In this document: one piece after another, positions 1-11,522 of the stretch
How positions within the stretch are numbered: the first letter of the stretch is position 1
Layout: each line of letters begins with the position of its first letter
NCBI GenBank assembly: GCA_019454045.1
Contig: SKCR01041601.1
Coordinates: forward strand, 18,967-82,966
Length of the DNA: 64,000 nucleotides
Origin: Zanthoxylum bungeanum
Lineage: Eukaryota > Streptophyta > Magnoliopsida > Sapindales > Rutaceae
Reading direction: 5' to 3'
Position numbers and translations under genes: made by a program
Notes under the pieces: generated by a model
The model's input: only the letters and a program-made list of their open reading frames with translations
The model's database searches: none
Told to the model about the DNA's origin: nothing

Positions 1-421
1 TGAAACAAAAGCTTATCTCTGCCCCATCATAGTAGCACCAGACTGGACCCTTCTATTTGAGGTGATGTGCGATGCTAGTGATTTTACCCTAGGTGAAGTT
101 TTGGGACAACGCAAAGAAAAAATTTTCCACACCATTTAATACTCCAGCAGAACTTTGAATGAAGCATAACTCAACTACAAAACAACAGAATAGGAGATGC
201 TTGCAGTTGTGTTTTCTTTTGATAAATTCCGCTCTTATCTGTTGGGTCTCAAAGTAGTGGTTTACGCAGATCATTCAGCAATCAAATATCTGATCATGAA
301 GAAAATTGTCAAACCCAGATTGATCTGTTGGGTGCTTCTACTGTAAGAATTTGACGTGGAGATCCGAGGCAGGAAAGGGACAAAGAACCAAGTGGTAGAT
401 CACTTATCGAGGCTCAATAAT
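1..421 (+). pseudogene. Athila RNase H domain (broken)
   Basis: The frame reads through VMCDASDFTLGEVLGQR, then the [16 protein letters not shown] stretch, [11 protein letters not shown], and ends NQVVDHLSRL just before 421. This is the RNase H domain of Ty3 pol, which degrades RNA of the RNA/DNA hybrid; CDAS carries a catalytic Asp. Several in-frame stops break it, in the segments after FHTI, after NEA, after KTTE and after VLLL. At least one fits a C-to-T change at a Gln codon. It is a dead 3' remnant of an RT-RNase H unit whose RT lies upstream of the window. Confidence 0.85.
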
Positions 422-603
422 GGAGAAAGAGCTGGCAATGAACTGATAATCAAATAAACCTTTCCATATGAAAAAAATTTTTCTATGAAATAACAGGATA
501 GCCATTGGTATGCTGACTATGTAAACTACATAGTATCGAGAAAATGGCTGCTGGAATAGACTCATCAGCAACGAAAGAAGTTCTTCAAAGAAATCAAGAA
601 CTA

Positions 604-1790
604 TATCTGGGATGAACCATACATGTTCAAACGCAGTGCTGATCAATTACTGAGACGTTGTGTTCCACAAGAGGAGGTCAATAGTGTTTTGCAGCATTGT
701 CATTCATCACCATACGGCGGACACTTCAACGAAAATAAAACTGCAGCCAAAGTCCTACAATCAGGTTTGTTCTGGCCCACTCTGTTTAAAGATGTTTACT
801 TATTTGCTCTTCAATGTGACAGGTGCCAGAGAAGGGGAAATATTTCAAGGAGAAATGAAGGACCGCTGAAAAATATTCTAGAAGTTGAGATATTTGATGT
901 ATGGGGGATTGATTTTATGGGACCCTTTGTTCCATCATTCGGAAACTTGTACATACTAGTTGCAGTAGACTCATCTCTAAATGGGTTGAAGCAATAGCAC
1001 TTCCATCAAATGATTCAAAAGTGGTGACAAAATTCCTTAAAAGAATATTTTCACTTGCTTCGGAACACCTCGGGCAATTATTAGTGATGGTGGCACACAC
1101 TTCTGCAACAGATACTTCGATGCACTCCTATCCTAATATGGAGTTACTCATAAAGTTGCCACTGCTTACCATCCGTAGTCAAATGGACAGGTTGAAGTTT
1201 CAAATAGAGAGATCAAAAAAAATTTGGAGAGGAACACTGGATCAACAATGAGGGAATGGTCTATAAAACTAGATGACGTATTATGGGCCTATCAGACAGC
1301 TTACAAAACACCTATTGGTATGTCCCCATATCGAATGGTGTTTGGGAAGGCATGCCATCTGCCAGTGGAGCTTGAACATGAGGCATACTGGGCACTAAAG
1401 AAGCTAAATCTTGATCTACAAGCAGCATAAGAGACACGACTCCACCAACTCAATGAATTTGAGGATTTTCACCTATAAGCTTATGAGAATGTCAGACTGT
1501 ATAAAGAAAAGACCAAGAAATGGCATGATAAAAAAATAGTACGCAGACAACTGGAACCACGGCAGCAAGTTTTGTCATACAATTCTCGGTTGAAACTTTT
1601 CCCTGGAAAGCTGAAATCAATATGGTCAGGTCCATTGTGATTACTCAGGTGTTACCCTATGGAGTTGTTGAGATATACAACCCCAAGTCCAATAACACAT
1701 TCAAAGTTAACAGCCAGTGTGTCAAGCACTACTGGGGAGAATCATTTGAGCGACAAAAAGAAAGTGTCACACTTTCAGATCCAGCCTAAC
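604..1790 (+). pseudogene. Athila integrase (broken)
   Basis: The N-terminal zinc-binding HHCC module is seen in HCHSSPYGGH and CDRCQRRG. The catalytic core follows: GIDFMGPF with the first Asp (about 911), ISDGGTHF with the second Asp near 1085, and NGQVEVSN with the Glu near 1194. The C-terminal side reads [15 protein letters not shown], then a [17 protein letters not shown] motif typical of Athila. Integrase inserts the cDNA into the host genome. The coding sequence is split by frameshifts (around 970 and 1050) and stops (for example at 1428), so no functional protein is expected. Confidence 0.85.
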
Positions 1791-1929
1791 GTTCAGGCAG
1801 TCATGTCTAGCTGACGATGTTACACTTAGCGCTAGCAGGGAGGCAACCCATTGAATTTTTGTATATATATTCAGATTTGGCGTGTTTATTTTTTGTGTTT
1901 AATTTTTGTAGGTAAAGTCACATTTCAGA
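1791..1929 (+). other. Athila post-integrase spacer
   Basis: A short non-coding stretch follows the integrase C-terminus. It contains AGGGAGGCAACCCA (about 1837-1850). From recall, this block often follows the pol stop in Athila-group elements and supports the lineage call. No gene is seen in it. Confidence 0.5.
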
Positions 1930-2191
1930 ATGGAAGGCGTTCTCGCAAATCTTCAAGTAATTTCCTTTCTCCCTCAAAACTCTCTGATGAAAGTCTACAA
2001 AGCTCGAATGAAACGAATTAGACTTTTAATGATCAAAGGTATTCCTAATGACATTCGTTGGTTAATTGAAGCACGGGTCCGATTGGCAGGTGAATCCTCT
2101 GACTCTTTTATTTCATATCTACCTGGTTTAGGAAAAATCACCTATGCAAAGAAAAGAAGAGCTAAAAGAATGGGTATTTGCTATAAATGTG
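1930..2191 (+). pseudogene. Unknown ORF downstream of Athila integrase, 5' part (split by a hAT insertion)
   Basis: An open frame begins with ATG at 1930 and runs about 87 codons to CYKC, where the hAT element begins at 2192. Beyond that point the frame reads hAT DNA and is artificial. Removing 2192-17037 and one taaatgtg copy joins it in frame to the ORF at 17046-17329, giving about 184 codons with CYKC followed by ARMTC. The product is basic, with many Lys and Arg, and I do not recognise it. It could be an env-like or accessory Athila ORF, or a captured host fragment. That it stays open across the insertion point suggests it was intact when hAT landed. Confidence 0.55.
2184..2191 (+). repeat. 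8-bp target site duplication, left
   Basis: taaatgtg precedes the hAT left end and recurs exactly at 17038-17045. Eight base pairs is the standard hAT duplication length. Confidence 0.9.
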
Positions 2192-2202
2192 TAGGGGTGG
2201 GC

Positions 2203-2733
2203 AAAAAAACAGACCGAACCGAACCAAACCGCAAACCGAACCAAACCGGACCGAATTTATGATTTTTTTTCTAACGGTTCGGTTTCCGGTTCGGATTGGC
2301 CCACCCCAAACGGTTTACGGTTCGGTTCAGATGCTACACCAACCGCACCTGTTAAAACCGAACCGAACCGTAATAATTAAAAAATTATATATTTTTATAA
2401 AAAGATTTGCATTTTTTTTTAATTTTACTTTATGTTTTGTTTTTATTAGTATGTTAATACTTTTATTCTTAATTTTTTGTTAATATATTTTTGTTAATAC
2501 TTATTCTTAAATTTATTAATAATTTTATTCTTAAATTTTTTATTTATGGTTATTTCTTGAAAGTAAGCTGTTAGATTGTCTTAATTAGAATGATGGTAGC
2601 ATCATTATTCGAGGTAATTTTAAAAAATACAAGAATTAATTGTGCCTCATTTTCAATCCTCTATTGAGTGCATGTGTTCTCCGAGAGTCACAGCTTAACC
2701 GTAGCACTTCATACTATTTGTCCGCTAGACTAG
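2203..2733. other. hAT left body
   Basis: The first 170 bp are CGGTT/AACCG-rich subterminal repeats; the rest is AT-rich with no credible ORF. The small ORFs here are fortuitous. The segment ends at the Tat insertion site actag (2729-2733). Confidence 0.75.
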
Positions 2734-4648
2734 TGTAGGCATTGTTTTTACACATTTGCCCAATGATGAGTCTCGTATGGAGGCAACTACCTCTTTAGCC
2801 ATGAAAGTTGCGGGAAACAGACGTTGGAAGGGTAAAGTTGGAAAATGGAAATTAGTGGATTTAACCTCGTTGTTTGGCTCCGGTGTTTGTTGGACTTCTG
2901 TTTCAAAGCTTACCTTAGGCCCAAAACTCCTATAGACCACTTATCAAACTCAAACCAAACCCAAAATACCAAAGGCTACCCATGAAACCAAACCCACGCC
3001 CAAAGTCATCATTCACGCCCATAATGTCTTAAATTAGGAAGATGCACATTTATCACATGCTTAATCAAGTCAAATCCCTTCCTAATTATAAAAAATCAAA
3101 TCAAATCCTTATCCCAATCAAAGCCAATCATTATCCTAGATTGTATAGATTTGATCCTTGTGTGAAGAGGATTAGGAGATGTCACCATCAATGAGAAATC
3201 CTACTCCTTGTCGTATAAGGAAAGCCCTCACTCCTTTACCTATAAAAAGAGGCCTTCACCACCCCTTCATAACCCTGGCTCATATACCTCTCTCACACGC
3301 CTAAAGCACTCTCTTAAGCCTCCATTGCACGCCCAAACATCCCTCTGAAGCCTCCATTTCCGCTCTTTCAAAATCAAATACCCTCCATTGCCGCATCTTC
3401 CCTCCTTCATCAATACCCTTCACGCCCAAGCCTTGAATTCAACCCTCCATTGCCGCATCTTATCCACCATTCACCGCCCCAAAAACACATCAAAATAAGC
3501 CTCAGATACAGCCCCCTTAGTGCCGCAAAACACCCTCCAATCTCACCCCTAATTCAGCGCCCAAACCAGTCCCAAAAACACCCCTCGCTGCACCTTGAAC
3601 TGCCGCAACTTAGCCCACTGTTCTGATCGTTTTGGCAGTGAGTTGAGCCTATAAAACAGTCCTAAAATCACCTATAAACCACCCCAAAAATCTGCATAAA
3701 GTTCCCCGAGGATACCTTAAGAAACCGCAACCCCAAGCCTTCCAAATCACCAAAACAGTCCACAAATCACCAAAACAGTGACCTGAAACACAGCGACCAA
3801 ACGGCAGCGAACGGACTTAAGACAGCAGCCCAAGCATCAAATCAACGAGGAAGACGTTGAGTAGACAATCAAAAAAGCATCGGATCAATCACTCTTCCAA
3901 CGGACGTGTAACGCCCTTTCTTGAGACAACAAAAGAGTTAGACCTGAGGGCACCCTTATTCATTATCTTTTGTTTATTTTATTTAATTTGAATATTATCG
4001 CATGAGAGTCGTTTGAAGCACATGATGTGATTGTTGGATGAGCGGGATGTGTGTTCCCTTTGTTGTATATCGGATGGAAACCCGGACGTAAATTCTGTAG
4101 CCGATTCCGAGATGGACGGTATTGCGGTCTGCACTCGGGATACAACGCCACGTACCACTTAAGATGCATGTATCTCGTCTCATCCAAATTTGTATTTGAG
4201 CATGTCATAGTTCTAGGCCTTTATTATTATTATTTAAAGCATGGTTTAATTTAGTTTGTTATTATTTTTAAGCATATTTAGGTTGTTCCTTATGCATGTT
4301 ATCAGTTTATGATGTGTTTGGATAATGATTTACATGTTGATTTAATGGTTCAATATGCTCGTTGTGTTACATTGCGTGGAGTTATTTGGATGAAAGCATG
4401 TTAGATCTAAGTACCCTTGAGCATGATTATTGAGTAGACTTGGTTAGTTCATTGCACAAATTATATCATCACAAGTGACATAAGTAAGGGACCATTCCGA
4501 ACCCAACATTTGAGGTCTCCCTTGCGAGGGGTGAGTGCGGCCTTAAATCTTTGTCCCGGTTCACACCGGGTGGCGACTCCATGTTATTTCATACTTCCCA
4601 ACTAGGCCGCGAGCCTAGAACAGCGTCGCCCAGGTTCTGTTGTCTACA
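2734..4648 (+). repeat. Tat 5' LTR (1,915 bp)
   Basis: It starts TGTAGGCATTG and ends TGTCTACA, and aligns along its whole length with 14877-16811. Differences are scattered substitutions and many one-base indels in homopolymers. It holds a TATA box (3241) and a block at 4066-4157 that is also strongly conserved in the more divergent LTR at 29731. The C-rich part at 3260-3800 is untranslated leader-like DNA with no ORF of note. Confidence 0.92.
3241..3249 (+). promoter_or_regulatory. TATA box of the Tat 5' LTR
   Basis: TATAAAAAG lies about 507 bp into the LTR. The same sequence occurs at matching places in the 3' LTR (15391) and in the other Tat LTR (30301). Conservation between diverged LTRs supports a promoter role; transcription should start about 25-35 bp downstream. 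Confidence 0.65.
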
Positions 4649-4673
4649 GTCTGGCGACTCCACTGGGGGGGAT
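4649..4673 (+). promoter_or_regulatory. Tat primer-binding site
   Basis: TCTGGCGACTCCACTGGGG begins two bases after the LTR end. From recall this resembles the tRNA-Arg-type primer sites of Ogre/Tat elements. It would prime minus-strand cDNA synthesis. The exact tRNA was not checked. Confidence 0.7.
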
Positions 4674-5593
4674 TAGAGAATCGGCCTCGAAATCATGTCT
4701 TGTGATGTGTATAATTTGTGCATTAGTTGACCATTTCTATAGTGGGTGAGGGGTTAATCAAAGGCTTTGTTGAAGCTAGGTGATGGTTGGGTGTCTTCCT
4801 TCACTCACTACCCTTCGGGGAAAGCTGTGAAGGCACCTAGATAAATCATCGCTTGTAGCTCGTCGTGACAGACTAGTTTGGAGGACTCGTTGTTTATCCT
4901 GACACCAAGCGATAAGAGCCTAAGGGGCTTGGGTACTTAAGAGAGCCTCGCTCACCCTCCCTCTGGGGAATCTACAACGGGAAATCCATTCGACAGTTAG
5001 TCACACGCCGTAACTCGTGGCACGTACCGTAAGGTATAAAAAAGGTGCACTCACTTGGTCGCTTGAACCCTTGAGTGGGGAGTCCTAGTGGGCAAACCTT
5101 CGTCAGCGAGAGCCTTTGTCCGCGCCCCGTGAACCCACTTGTGGAATTTAGCCATGAAGAAACCGATAGTTGTTTATTTAATTGTGTGTTGGACCGCCGC
5201 CATTTGGATCCAGTTGGACCTTTTGTCAAAAGATGTGAACTTGTTGGGCCATTTAAACTGGGACAAGTTCGTGCCCTTTGACAGTTGGACCAAAAGCTTC
5301 TAAAATACCGGTGGGCCACTTTGTGAATGGGCCTTTTATCATTTGAAGTCATTTAGCCATATCATTGTAAAGTGTAAACCTGTTGGGCCTTTTCAACTGG
5401 GACAAGTTTGCACCGCGCGATGGTGTGATTAAATACTTTAAAATGATAATGGGCCAAGTAGTTTAAAGTTTCTTTTCATAATTATATCTATTACATGCAT
5501 CGCACATATGCACTGACACATGGCCTTAAGAGAGGCAACATAGATTCCCGGGGTTAGAGAAGAGGGCAGATTAGTCAAAAGACCTTCAGCAAT
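4674..5593 (+). other. Tat 5' untranslated leader
   Basis: No gene is seen. An imperfect duplication of about 140 bp is visible: GTTGGGCC followed by ACTGGGACAAGTT occurs near 5241 and again near 5382. The short ORFs on either strand share no known domain and are taken as chance. Confidence 0.6.
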
Positions 5594-6888
5594 ATGAGTG
5601 AATCCGTCAATGAGGGGTCTAGAATGGATCAGATGGAAGCTAACTTCGCCAAGATGACGAACAACTGCAAGCTCTGACTGCTGCCATGTCTAATATGGTT
5701 GTACCCCGCGCTGCATGAGGATCTGAGAATAAGAGGCGGGAGAGCCCTCCAAATGGAGTGAACGATGATGCTTCGGTAATTGATGATGATCTGGTTGACT
5801 ATGCCGCTGGTAGGATAGCCGGAACTCAGGCTGAAATGCAAAGGCTCCGTGATCAGATAGAGTCTGTCACCCGTAAGCTGAGGGGGAAGCATGAGGATCT
5901 ACTGGATTATGATTCAATGACCTTTGAGGAGCAGTTGCCCGCGCAGTTCAAAATGTCTGACATCACAAAGTTTAATGGGAATGGGGACCCGAGGGTCCAT
6001 TTGCGACAATATGTCTCGGTGATGAGTTCAGTTGGCCTATCTCAGCGCCAGGTCCAGAAAATGTTCGGGATGTCACTCGAGGGGGCACCTGTGGTTTGGT
6101 ATCATAGCCTTGAGAAGAAGGTTAAAGAAGATTGGAGGGAGTTGGCTGATGCCTTCTTGAAGCAGTATGTGACCGACTTAGAAATCGATCTGTCGCTCCG
6201 CGACTTGGAGAATACTAAGCATAAGCCTGATGAGAGCTTTAAAGAGTATGTTGACCGCTGGAGAAGCCAGCTCTTGAAGATGCAGACCATGCCCTCGGAA
6301 AAAGATCAGATTAAGATGATCATCAAGGGGACTAAGCCCTCGATCTATGGTAAGCTAAGGAGAATGACCTCCATGATAGCAGATTTCCGACAGTTGAGGG
6401 AAACTGTCATGGACATTGAGGAGGAAGAGGCCGAGAACAGAAAGTTCTATAGTCTAAACATGAGAACTGTTGGAGGATCATCAGGTACTAAGCCTGTCTC
6501 TGCTGAGGTGGCCGCCGTCAGGAATCGGCGCTTTTCGAACCTGGGAAGGCCCTTGTCTAAAGTGTTCGAGAAATTGGCAAGGCAAGGACTTCTCAAACCC
6601 TTGGAACCACGACCACTTCCTAATCCCCTACCACCACATTATAACCTGAACCAGTACTGTCACTTTCACCAGTAAAAAGGCCATGACACTGACAGTTGTG
6701 GTCACCTCAAACACGAGATCCAAGACCTAATCGACTCCCGTAAAATCCCCGACCCTGAAAGAGACCAGCCAAAACACACCGCAATCCTTGCCCAATTATC
6801 ACTCCGTCCCCCACCTACTTACATGATCAATTCCGGCTTACCCGAGGACTTTTCCTCCAAACCCTTGACCACCAAGCCTTCTGCCTAG
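5594..6888 (+). pseudogene. gag: Tat gag (broken)
   Basis: Gag forms the virus-like particle that packages element RNA. The likely start is ATG 5594 (MSESVNEGSRMDQME); a frameshift near 5670 and a stop near 5718 separate it from the long frame 5758-6675. That frame carries the retrotransposon gag domain, with ITKFNGNGDPRVHLRQY, then VVWYHSL and the DESFKEYVDRWR segment. It ends at a TAA (6673) inside a zinc-knuckle-like motif: CHFHQ, stop, KGHDTDSC. The same frame continues after the stop for about 70 codons. The break in the nucleic-acid-binding tail would truncate the protein. Confidence 0.88.
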
Positions 6889-6890
6889 GC

Positions 6891-7970
6891 ATCTGGGACA
6901 GCAATAGTGAAGATGAGACTGAGCAGAAGAAGGATTTCTGGGAAAACTTCTCTAGTAGTGATGAGGAAGAGGAGGTGAAAGGCATGACCCGGAGTGGGCG
7001 CTTTTACAATGATACTGTTGAAAAGGGGAAGGAAGCGCTGACAGATGGCCGAGAAGTGGCCGAGAACACTGAGCCTGCTGAAGGAGACGTAGTGCTGAGG
7101 CAATTGAAAAAGACCCGGGCACACTTAAGTATCTGGGAATTATTGTGTGCATCTGGAGAACACAGACGGGCCATGGTGGAGGCTCTAAGCAAAATAGTCA
7201 TACCCGAGGATGCTAATCCGGTAATATTTGTAGGGTCAATACAGAAAGAGGCTCTGCAGATAACCTTCTCTGATTAAGAACTCCCGGCTGAAGGGAGAAA
7301 CCACAATAGGCCCCTCTTTATCCGAACTGAGGTGAGAGGTAAGAGGACTTCGTGCGTAATGGTGGATGATGGCTCTTCCATCAATTTGTGCCCACTGAAG
7401 ATTCTGGCAAGGCTGGGTAATAATCCAACTGAGTTGAATCCTTCTAACATGACTATCAAAGCCTATGATGATAGCAAGCGAGGAGTCGAAGGTACTTTTG
7501 TCGCAATGGTCAAGGTTGGCCCAGTAGAGGATGAAGTTGAATTTACAGTGCTGGACATCCCAGCCACGTTTGCCTTATTGTTGGGAAGGCCTTGGTTTCA
7601 CGGGCTTGGAGGGGTGCCCTCTACTCTACATCAGATGATTAAGTTCCCATATGAAGGGGAAATTGTCACCATACGAGCTGAAGCGGATAATGCTGTAGCC
7701 ACCTTGGAAATACAACCTTTTACGAGGTTCCAAGTGTCGGCGACTTTTGAGGAGTGGGTGGATCCCAAGGTAGCTCGAATTATGGAGAAGATGAAATTTG
7801 AGCCAGGCCAAGGTTCGGGACTGCCGGATTTCAAGGGGCAGAATACTCGGAAGGGTTGGGATACCGTTCTGATGAGGACAAGCCAAAAGCCAAGAAAGAA
7901 GAAGAAGAATGGGCTGAAGTTGATGGAATGCTTCGTCAAAGCATCGGGGTGGGTATCAAGGAGAGCCTGA
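6891..7970 (+). pseudogene. Tat gag-pol linker and aspartic protease (broken)
   Basis: One frame, interrupted by TAA at 7275, runs from an acidic linker (WDSNSEDETEQ) through MTRSGRFY to the protease. The active-site motif MVDDGSS lies at about 7362-7382; DDG replaces the usual DTG/DSG, which from recall is normal in this lineage. LLGRPWFHGLGGVPSTLHQ follows at about 7580-7635, the flap-side hallmark. The protease matures the polyprotein. A frameshift near 7880 moves the frame on to ...IGVGIKESLNL, and the next stretch (to about 8070) is read in another frame. Confidence 0.85.
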
Positions 7971-8523
7971 ACCTGTAGAAGTGAACGGGATTGTGGTGCC
8001 AGGGTTCGAGATCTTCCAGGACATGTTGGGAGAAAATCCGCTGGTTGAAGAAATGAAGAAAGAATAGTGGGAAGAAGAACTTATGAAGCTTGAGACCCTA
8101 ACACTCGAGGAAGAGAAGAAACATGAGAAGGATCTTGTTGTAGAGGGAGAAATATCTGTAGAGGATGAGGATATTTTCCTTCCAGATTTGTTTGAGTGTA
8201 CTCCTTCTATTATTGGCAATAAAGACAATAATTTTGCATACTTGACTGAGTCTCCACTTTCTAACTTGCATGACTTAAGCATATTGATATCAACTCCACT
8301 AAGACAAATACTTTCAACCTCGGAACACCTGAGAGTCCCAAAGAGATTCTGATCGCAAGCGAAGTTACCATTGAGGAGCAAAAAATCTGGAAGAAGTATT
8401 GGTAAAATACGCCAAAGTGTTTGCTTGGTCTTACAAGGACATGTCTGGGGTAGATAGAAGTATTGCCCAGCATGCGATTCCGACCTATTCGAATATGAAG
8501 CCAGTGAAGCAGAACTCCGAAGG
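7971..8523 (+). pseudogene. Tat protease-RT linker (broken)
   Basis: Fragments in different frames belong to the acidic linker before RT: VPGFEIFQDMLGENP near 8000, an ORF at 8083-8352 rich in Glu and Leu, and VFAWSYKDMSG near 8420-8455. The last is the usual entry into Ty3 RT. At least two frameshifts and one stop interrupt it. Confidence 0.65.
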
Positions 8524-9245
8524 ATGAGACCCGAATGGGCCGAAAAGGTCAGAGAGGAAGTTAAGAAGCAAATTGACGTGGGATTCCTGGAAGTAGTGAA
8601 ATACCCCGAGTGGTTGGCCAACATCGTGCCTGTGCCGAAGAAAGATGGCAAAGTCAGAATGTGTGTTGACTATAGAGATCTTAACAAGGAATGCCCAAAG
8701 GATGACTTTCCTTTACCGCATATAGATGTGCTTGTAGATAGTGCGACGTTGTCTGCCATGTACTCATTTGCGGATGGATTCTCCGGATATAATCAAGTGC
8801 TCATGGCCGAAGATGATAAGCATAAGACCGCCTTGTTACAGAATGGGGTACTTACTGCTACAAGGTGATGCCATTTGGGCTTAAGAATGCCGGAGCCACT
8901 TATCAGCGGATGGCCACTACTTTGTTTCATGACCTGATGCATAAGGAAATTGAGGTATACGTAGATGACATGATGGTCAAGTCAGAGACAAGAGACAGGC
9001 ATATAGAAGCGTTGGAAAAATTCCTTGAACGAGTGGACAAGTACAACTTGCGGTTGAATCCTAAGAAGTGTGTATTCGGAGTAACGTCGGGTAAACTACT
9101 CGGCCACACTGTGGGAATGGGTGGAATAGAAGTGGATCCTGAAAAGATCAAGGCTATTACAGAAATGCCGGCACCAAAGACAGAGAAAGAAATCAGAGCC
9201 TTCCTAGGGAAAATCCATATATTAGTCGGTTCATTGCCAAACTGA
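8524..9245 (+). pseudogene. Tat reverse transcriptase (broken)
   Basis: RT copies element RNA into cDNA. Motifs in order: IVPVPKKDGKVRMCVDYRDL (8617-8680), FPLPHIDVLVD, FADGFSGYNQV, then after a frameshift near 8850 VMPFGLKNAGATYQR (8861-8906) and the catalytic YVDDM with its two Asp codons at 8964-8969. KKCVFGV and KTEKEIRAFLGK close the domain. A second frameshift near 9215 leads into RNase H. Core residues are kept, but the gene cannot give one protein. Confidence 0.92.
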
Positions 9246-9774
9246 CGTCAGTATGTGAGCCCATCTTCAAGTTGTTGAGGAAAGATCAGCCGGTAAAGTG
9301 GAACGAGCAGTGTCAGGAAGCATTTGACAGAATAAGGGAATATTTGGTGAAACCTCCCGTTCTGAGACCTCCGAAACAGGGCAGACCTTTGGTGCTTTAT
9401 TTGGCTATTGAACCCGAAGCGCTGGGGGCGATGATGGTACAAGCCGATGAGACAGGAGTAGAGCACGCCATCTACTACCTCAGTAAAAAGCTGCTTCCGT
9501 ACGAAGCTCGCTATCAGGAAGTGGAGAAGATTTGTCTGGCAGTAGTAGTATGGGCGTCCAGGAAATTACGCCACTATTTCCAGTCTTACAAGATCCAAGT
9601 GGTCGCAAAGGAGAATCCTTTGAAGTACCTGCATTCAGTGCCTTCACTAGTTGGAAAATTGGGCAGATGGTTGGTACTGCTGACAGAATTTGATATGAGT
9701 ATCTCACTTCCAAGGTGATTAAAGGACGAGCCGTGGCAGAGTTCTTGGCATTGCAACCTGTCGAAGGGGATTAG
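9213..9774 (+). pseudogene. Tat RNase H, first copy (broken)
   Basis: Frame 9213-9718 carries KWNEQCQEAFDRIREYL, ALGAMMVQ, YLSKKLLPYEARY and LRHYFQSYKIQV. The canonical DAS motif is replaced by a YLAIEPEALG context, as in Tat elements whose first RNase H is degenerate. A frameshift near 9710 and a TAG at 9770 separate it from the second RNase H. Confidence 0.85.
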
Positions 9775-10215
9775 TACAAGTTTGAGTTCCCCGACGAAGA
9801 AATCCAAGCTATAGCAGTCCAAGAATGGAAGATGTATTTTGAGGGAGCAGTAAACTGCAAAGGATCCGGAATCGGAATCATAATAGTAACCCCTGGGGGA
9901 GAGACTTTGCCTATGGCCAAAAGGCTAACATTTGGAGTAACTAATAACATGGCTGAATATGAAGCATGTGCATTTGGGTTGACTGCATTGACAGCCTTGA
10001 GAGCTACAAACGTGGAGGTTTATGGAGACTCGATGTTGGTGATCCGACAGATGCAAGGAGAATGGGAGTTAAAGGAAGAACGGTTGAAGCCGTACTTATT
10101 CCACCTCAGAAACCTAGCACAGGCTATCCCTAACTGCAAATTTCAGCACTTGCCTCGGGAAGAAAATCAGATGGCAGATGCATTGGCGACGCTAGCCGCA
10201 ACCTGGGAGAATCCA
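9775..10215 (+). pseudogene. Tat second (archaeal-like) RNase H
   Basis: The frame reads WKMYFEGAVNCKGSGIGI (about 9826-9880), NNMAEYEACAFGL (9945), VYGDSMLVIRQMQGEW (10017) and ADALATLAATW (10171). These match the four acidic-residue blocks of the RVT_3-type RNase H; the first catalytic Asp (usually FDGA) is Glu here (FEGA). A second RNase H is diagnostic of the Tat group. The domain is fused in frame with the integrase N-terminus (frame to 10770). Confidence 0.9.
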
Positions 10216-11522
10216 GAGAAATTGGTGATGAGACCACTGGTGTTGACGACGGCGAGTAAGCCTGTTTATGAGATAGAGAGAATATTGGAAGTAGAGGTTG
10301 ATGATGGGAAACCTTGGTATCATGATATTCAGAGGTATGTGGAACATGGGGAATTCCCAGAGGAAGCGAGCAGAAAAGACAGAATCGCCGTTCAGAAGTT
10401 GGCTGCTCAATATGTGAGTTTGAAGGGAGAACTCTACAAGAGGCAAGCGAATGGTATTCAGCTGAAATGTTTGAGAAAGGAAGAAGCTCAGAAGATAATG
10501 GATGAAGTGCATGCTGGTGTCTGTGGACCGCATATGAACGGATTGAACTTGTCCCGCAAGATTGTGAGACAAGGCTTTTACTGGTCGACCATGGAAGCTG
10601 ATTGCGCGAAACTGGTGAAACACTGTCATGATTGTCAAACGCATGGGAATTTGAATCATTTGCCGCACACAGAGTTGCACGGGTTGTCAGAGCCATGGCC
10701 TTTCTCAGCTTGGGGAATTGATATGATGGGGAGATTCGGCCGAATGCGTCGAACGGACATCGCTTTATAGTAGCACAGTGGACTACTTCTCGAAATGGGT
10801 AGAAGCCGAGTCATTCCGCAATGTCACGGCAAAGCAGATGGCTAAGTTCATAAGCCGGAACCTCATATGCCGATATGGTATGCCGCATCACATGGTTACG
10901 GACAACGGAGTCCAATTTCAGGGAGAAACCAAAGCGATGCTACAGAAATATGGGATAGGTCATCATAAGTCTTCACCATACAGGCCGCAAGCTAATGGGG
11001 CAGTCGAGGCAGCCAACAAGACGATAAAGACGATCCTGGCGAAGAGAGAGAATTACAGGAGAATTACAAGGACATCTGTGAGAACGGCGACAGGAGCTAC
11101 GCCTTACTCTTTGGTCTATGGAATGGAAGCGGTATTGCCGGTGGAAGTTGAAATACAGTCTATGCGGGTATTAGCAGAAGCAGAGTTGCCTGAACGAGAG
11201 TGGACCTCGCAGAGGTTTGAGCAGTTAGCATTGATGGACGAGAAGAGGATGAAGTCCTTGCATCACATGCAAATGTATCAGAAGAGGTTAGCCCGAGCAT
11301 TCAATAAGAAGGTGCGTCCTTCTAAAATCAAGAAGGGTGATTAGTGCTTAAGCAGTCGAAGCCTCGACGACAGACCCAAGAGGGAAGTTCAGACCAAATT
11401 GGGAAGGACCATACATTGTTCAGAAGGTAATGGGAAATGGAGCAGTGAGACTGTCGGACTTGGAAGGGAATGAGTTCACCGAGCCGATCAATGTTGACAG
11501 ATTGAAGTTGTATTTTGCCTGA
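10216..11522 (+). pseudogene. Tat integrase (broken)
   Basis: The HHCC module is seen in DEVHAGVCGPHMNGL and CHDCQTHGN. The core has GIDMMG (about 10720), a frameshift near 10755, VTDNGVQF with Asp at 10901, and NGAVEAANK with Glu at 11006, an exact 35-codon D-to-E spacing. A frameshift near 11340 is followed by the C-terminal GPYIVQKVMGNGAV and the stop at 11520. About a dozen residues that normally lie between AKRENY and the RTATGATPYSLVYG block are missing (near 11060), an internal deletion. The enzyme would be inactive. Confidence 0.9.

Noticed and set aside
1930..2262. 110-codon ORF as a complete gene
   Set aside because: The last 23 codons are hAT terminal sequence. Only the part to 2191 belongs to the older ORF.
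10130..10696. Minus-strand ORFs of 188 and 162 codons
   Set aside because: They lie opposite the second RNase H and integrase N-terminus of the Tat element and have no motif of their own.
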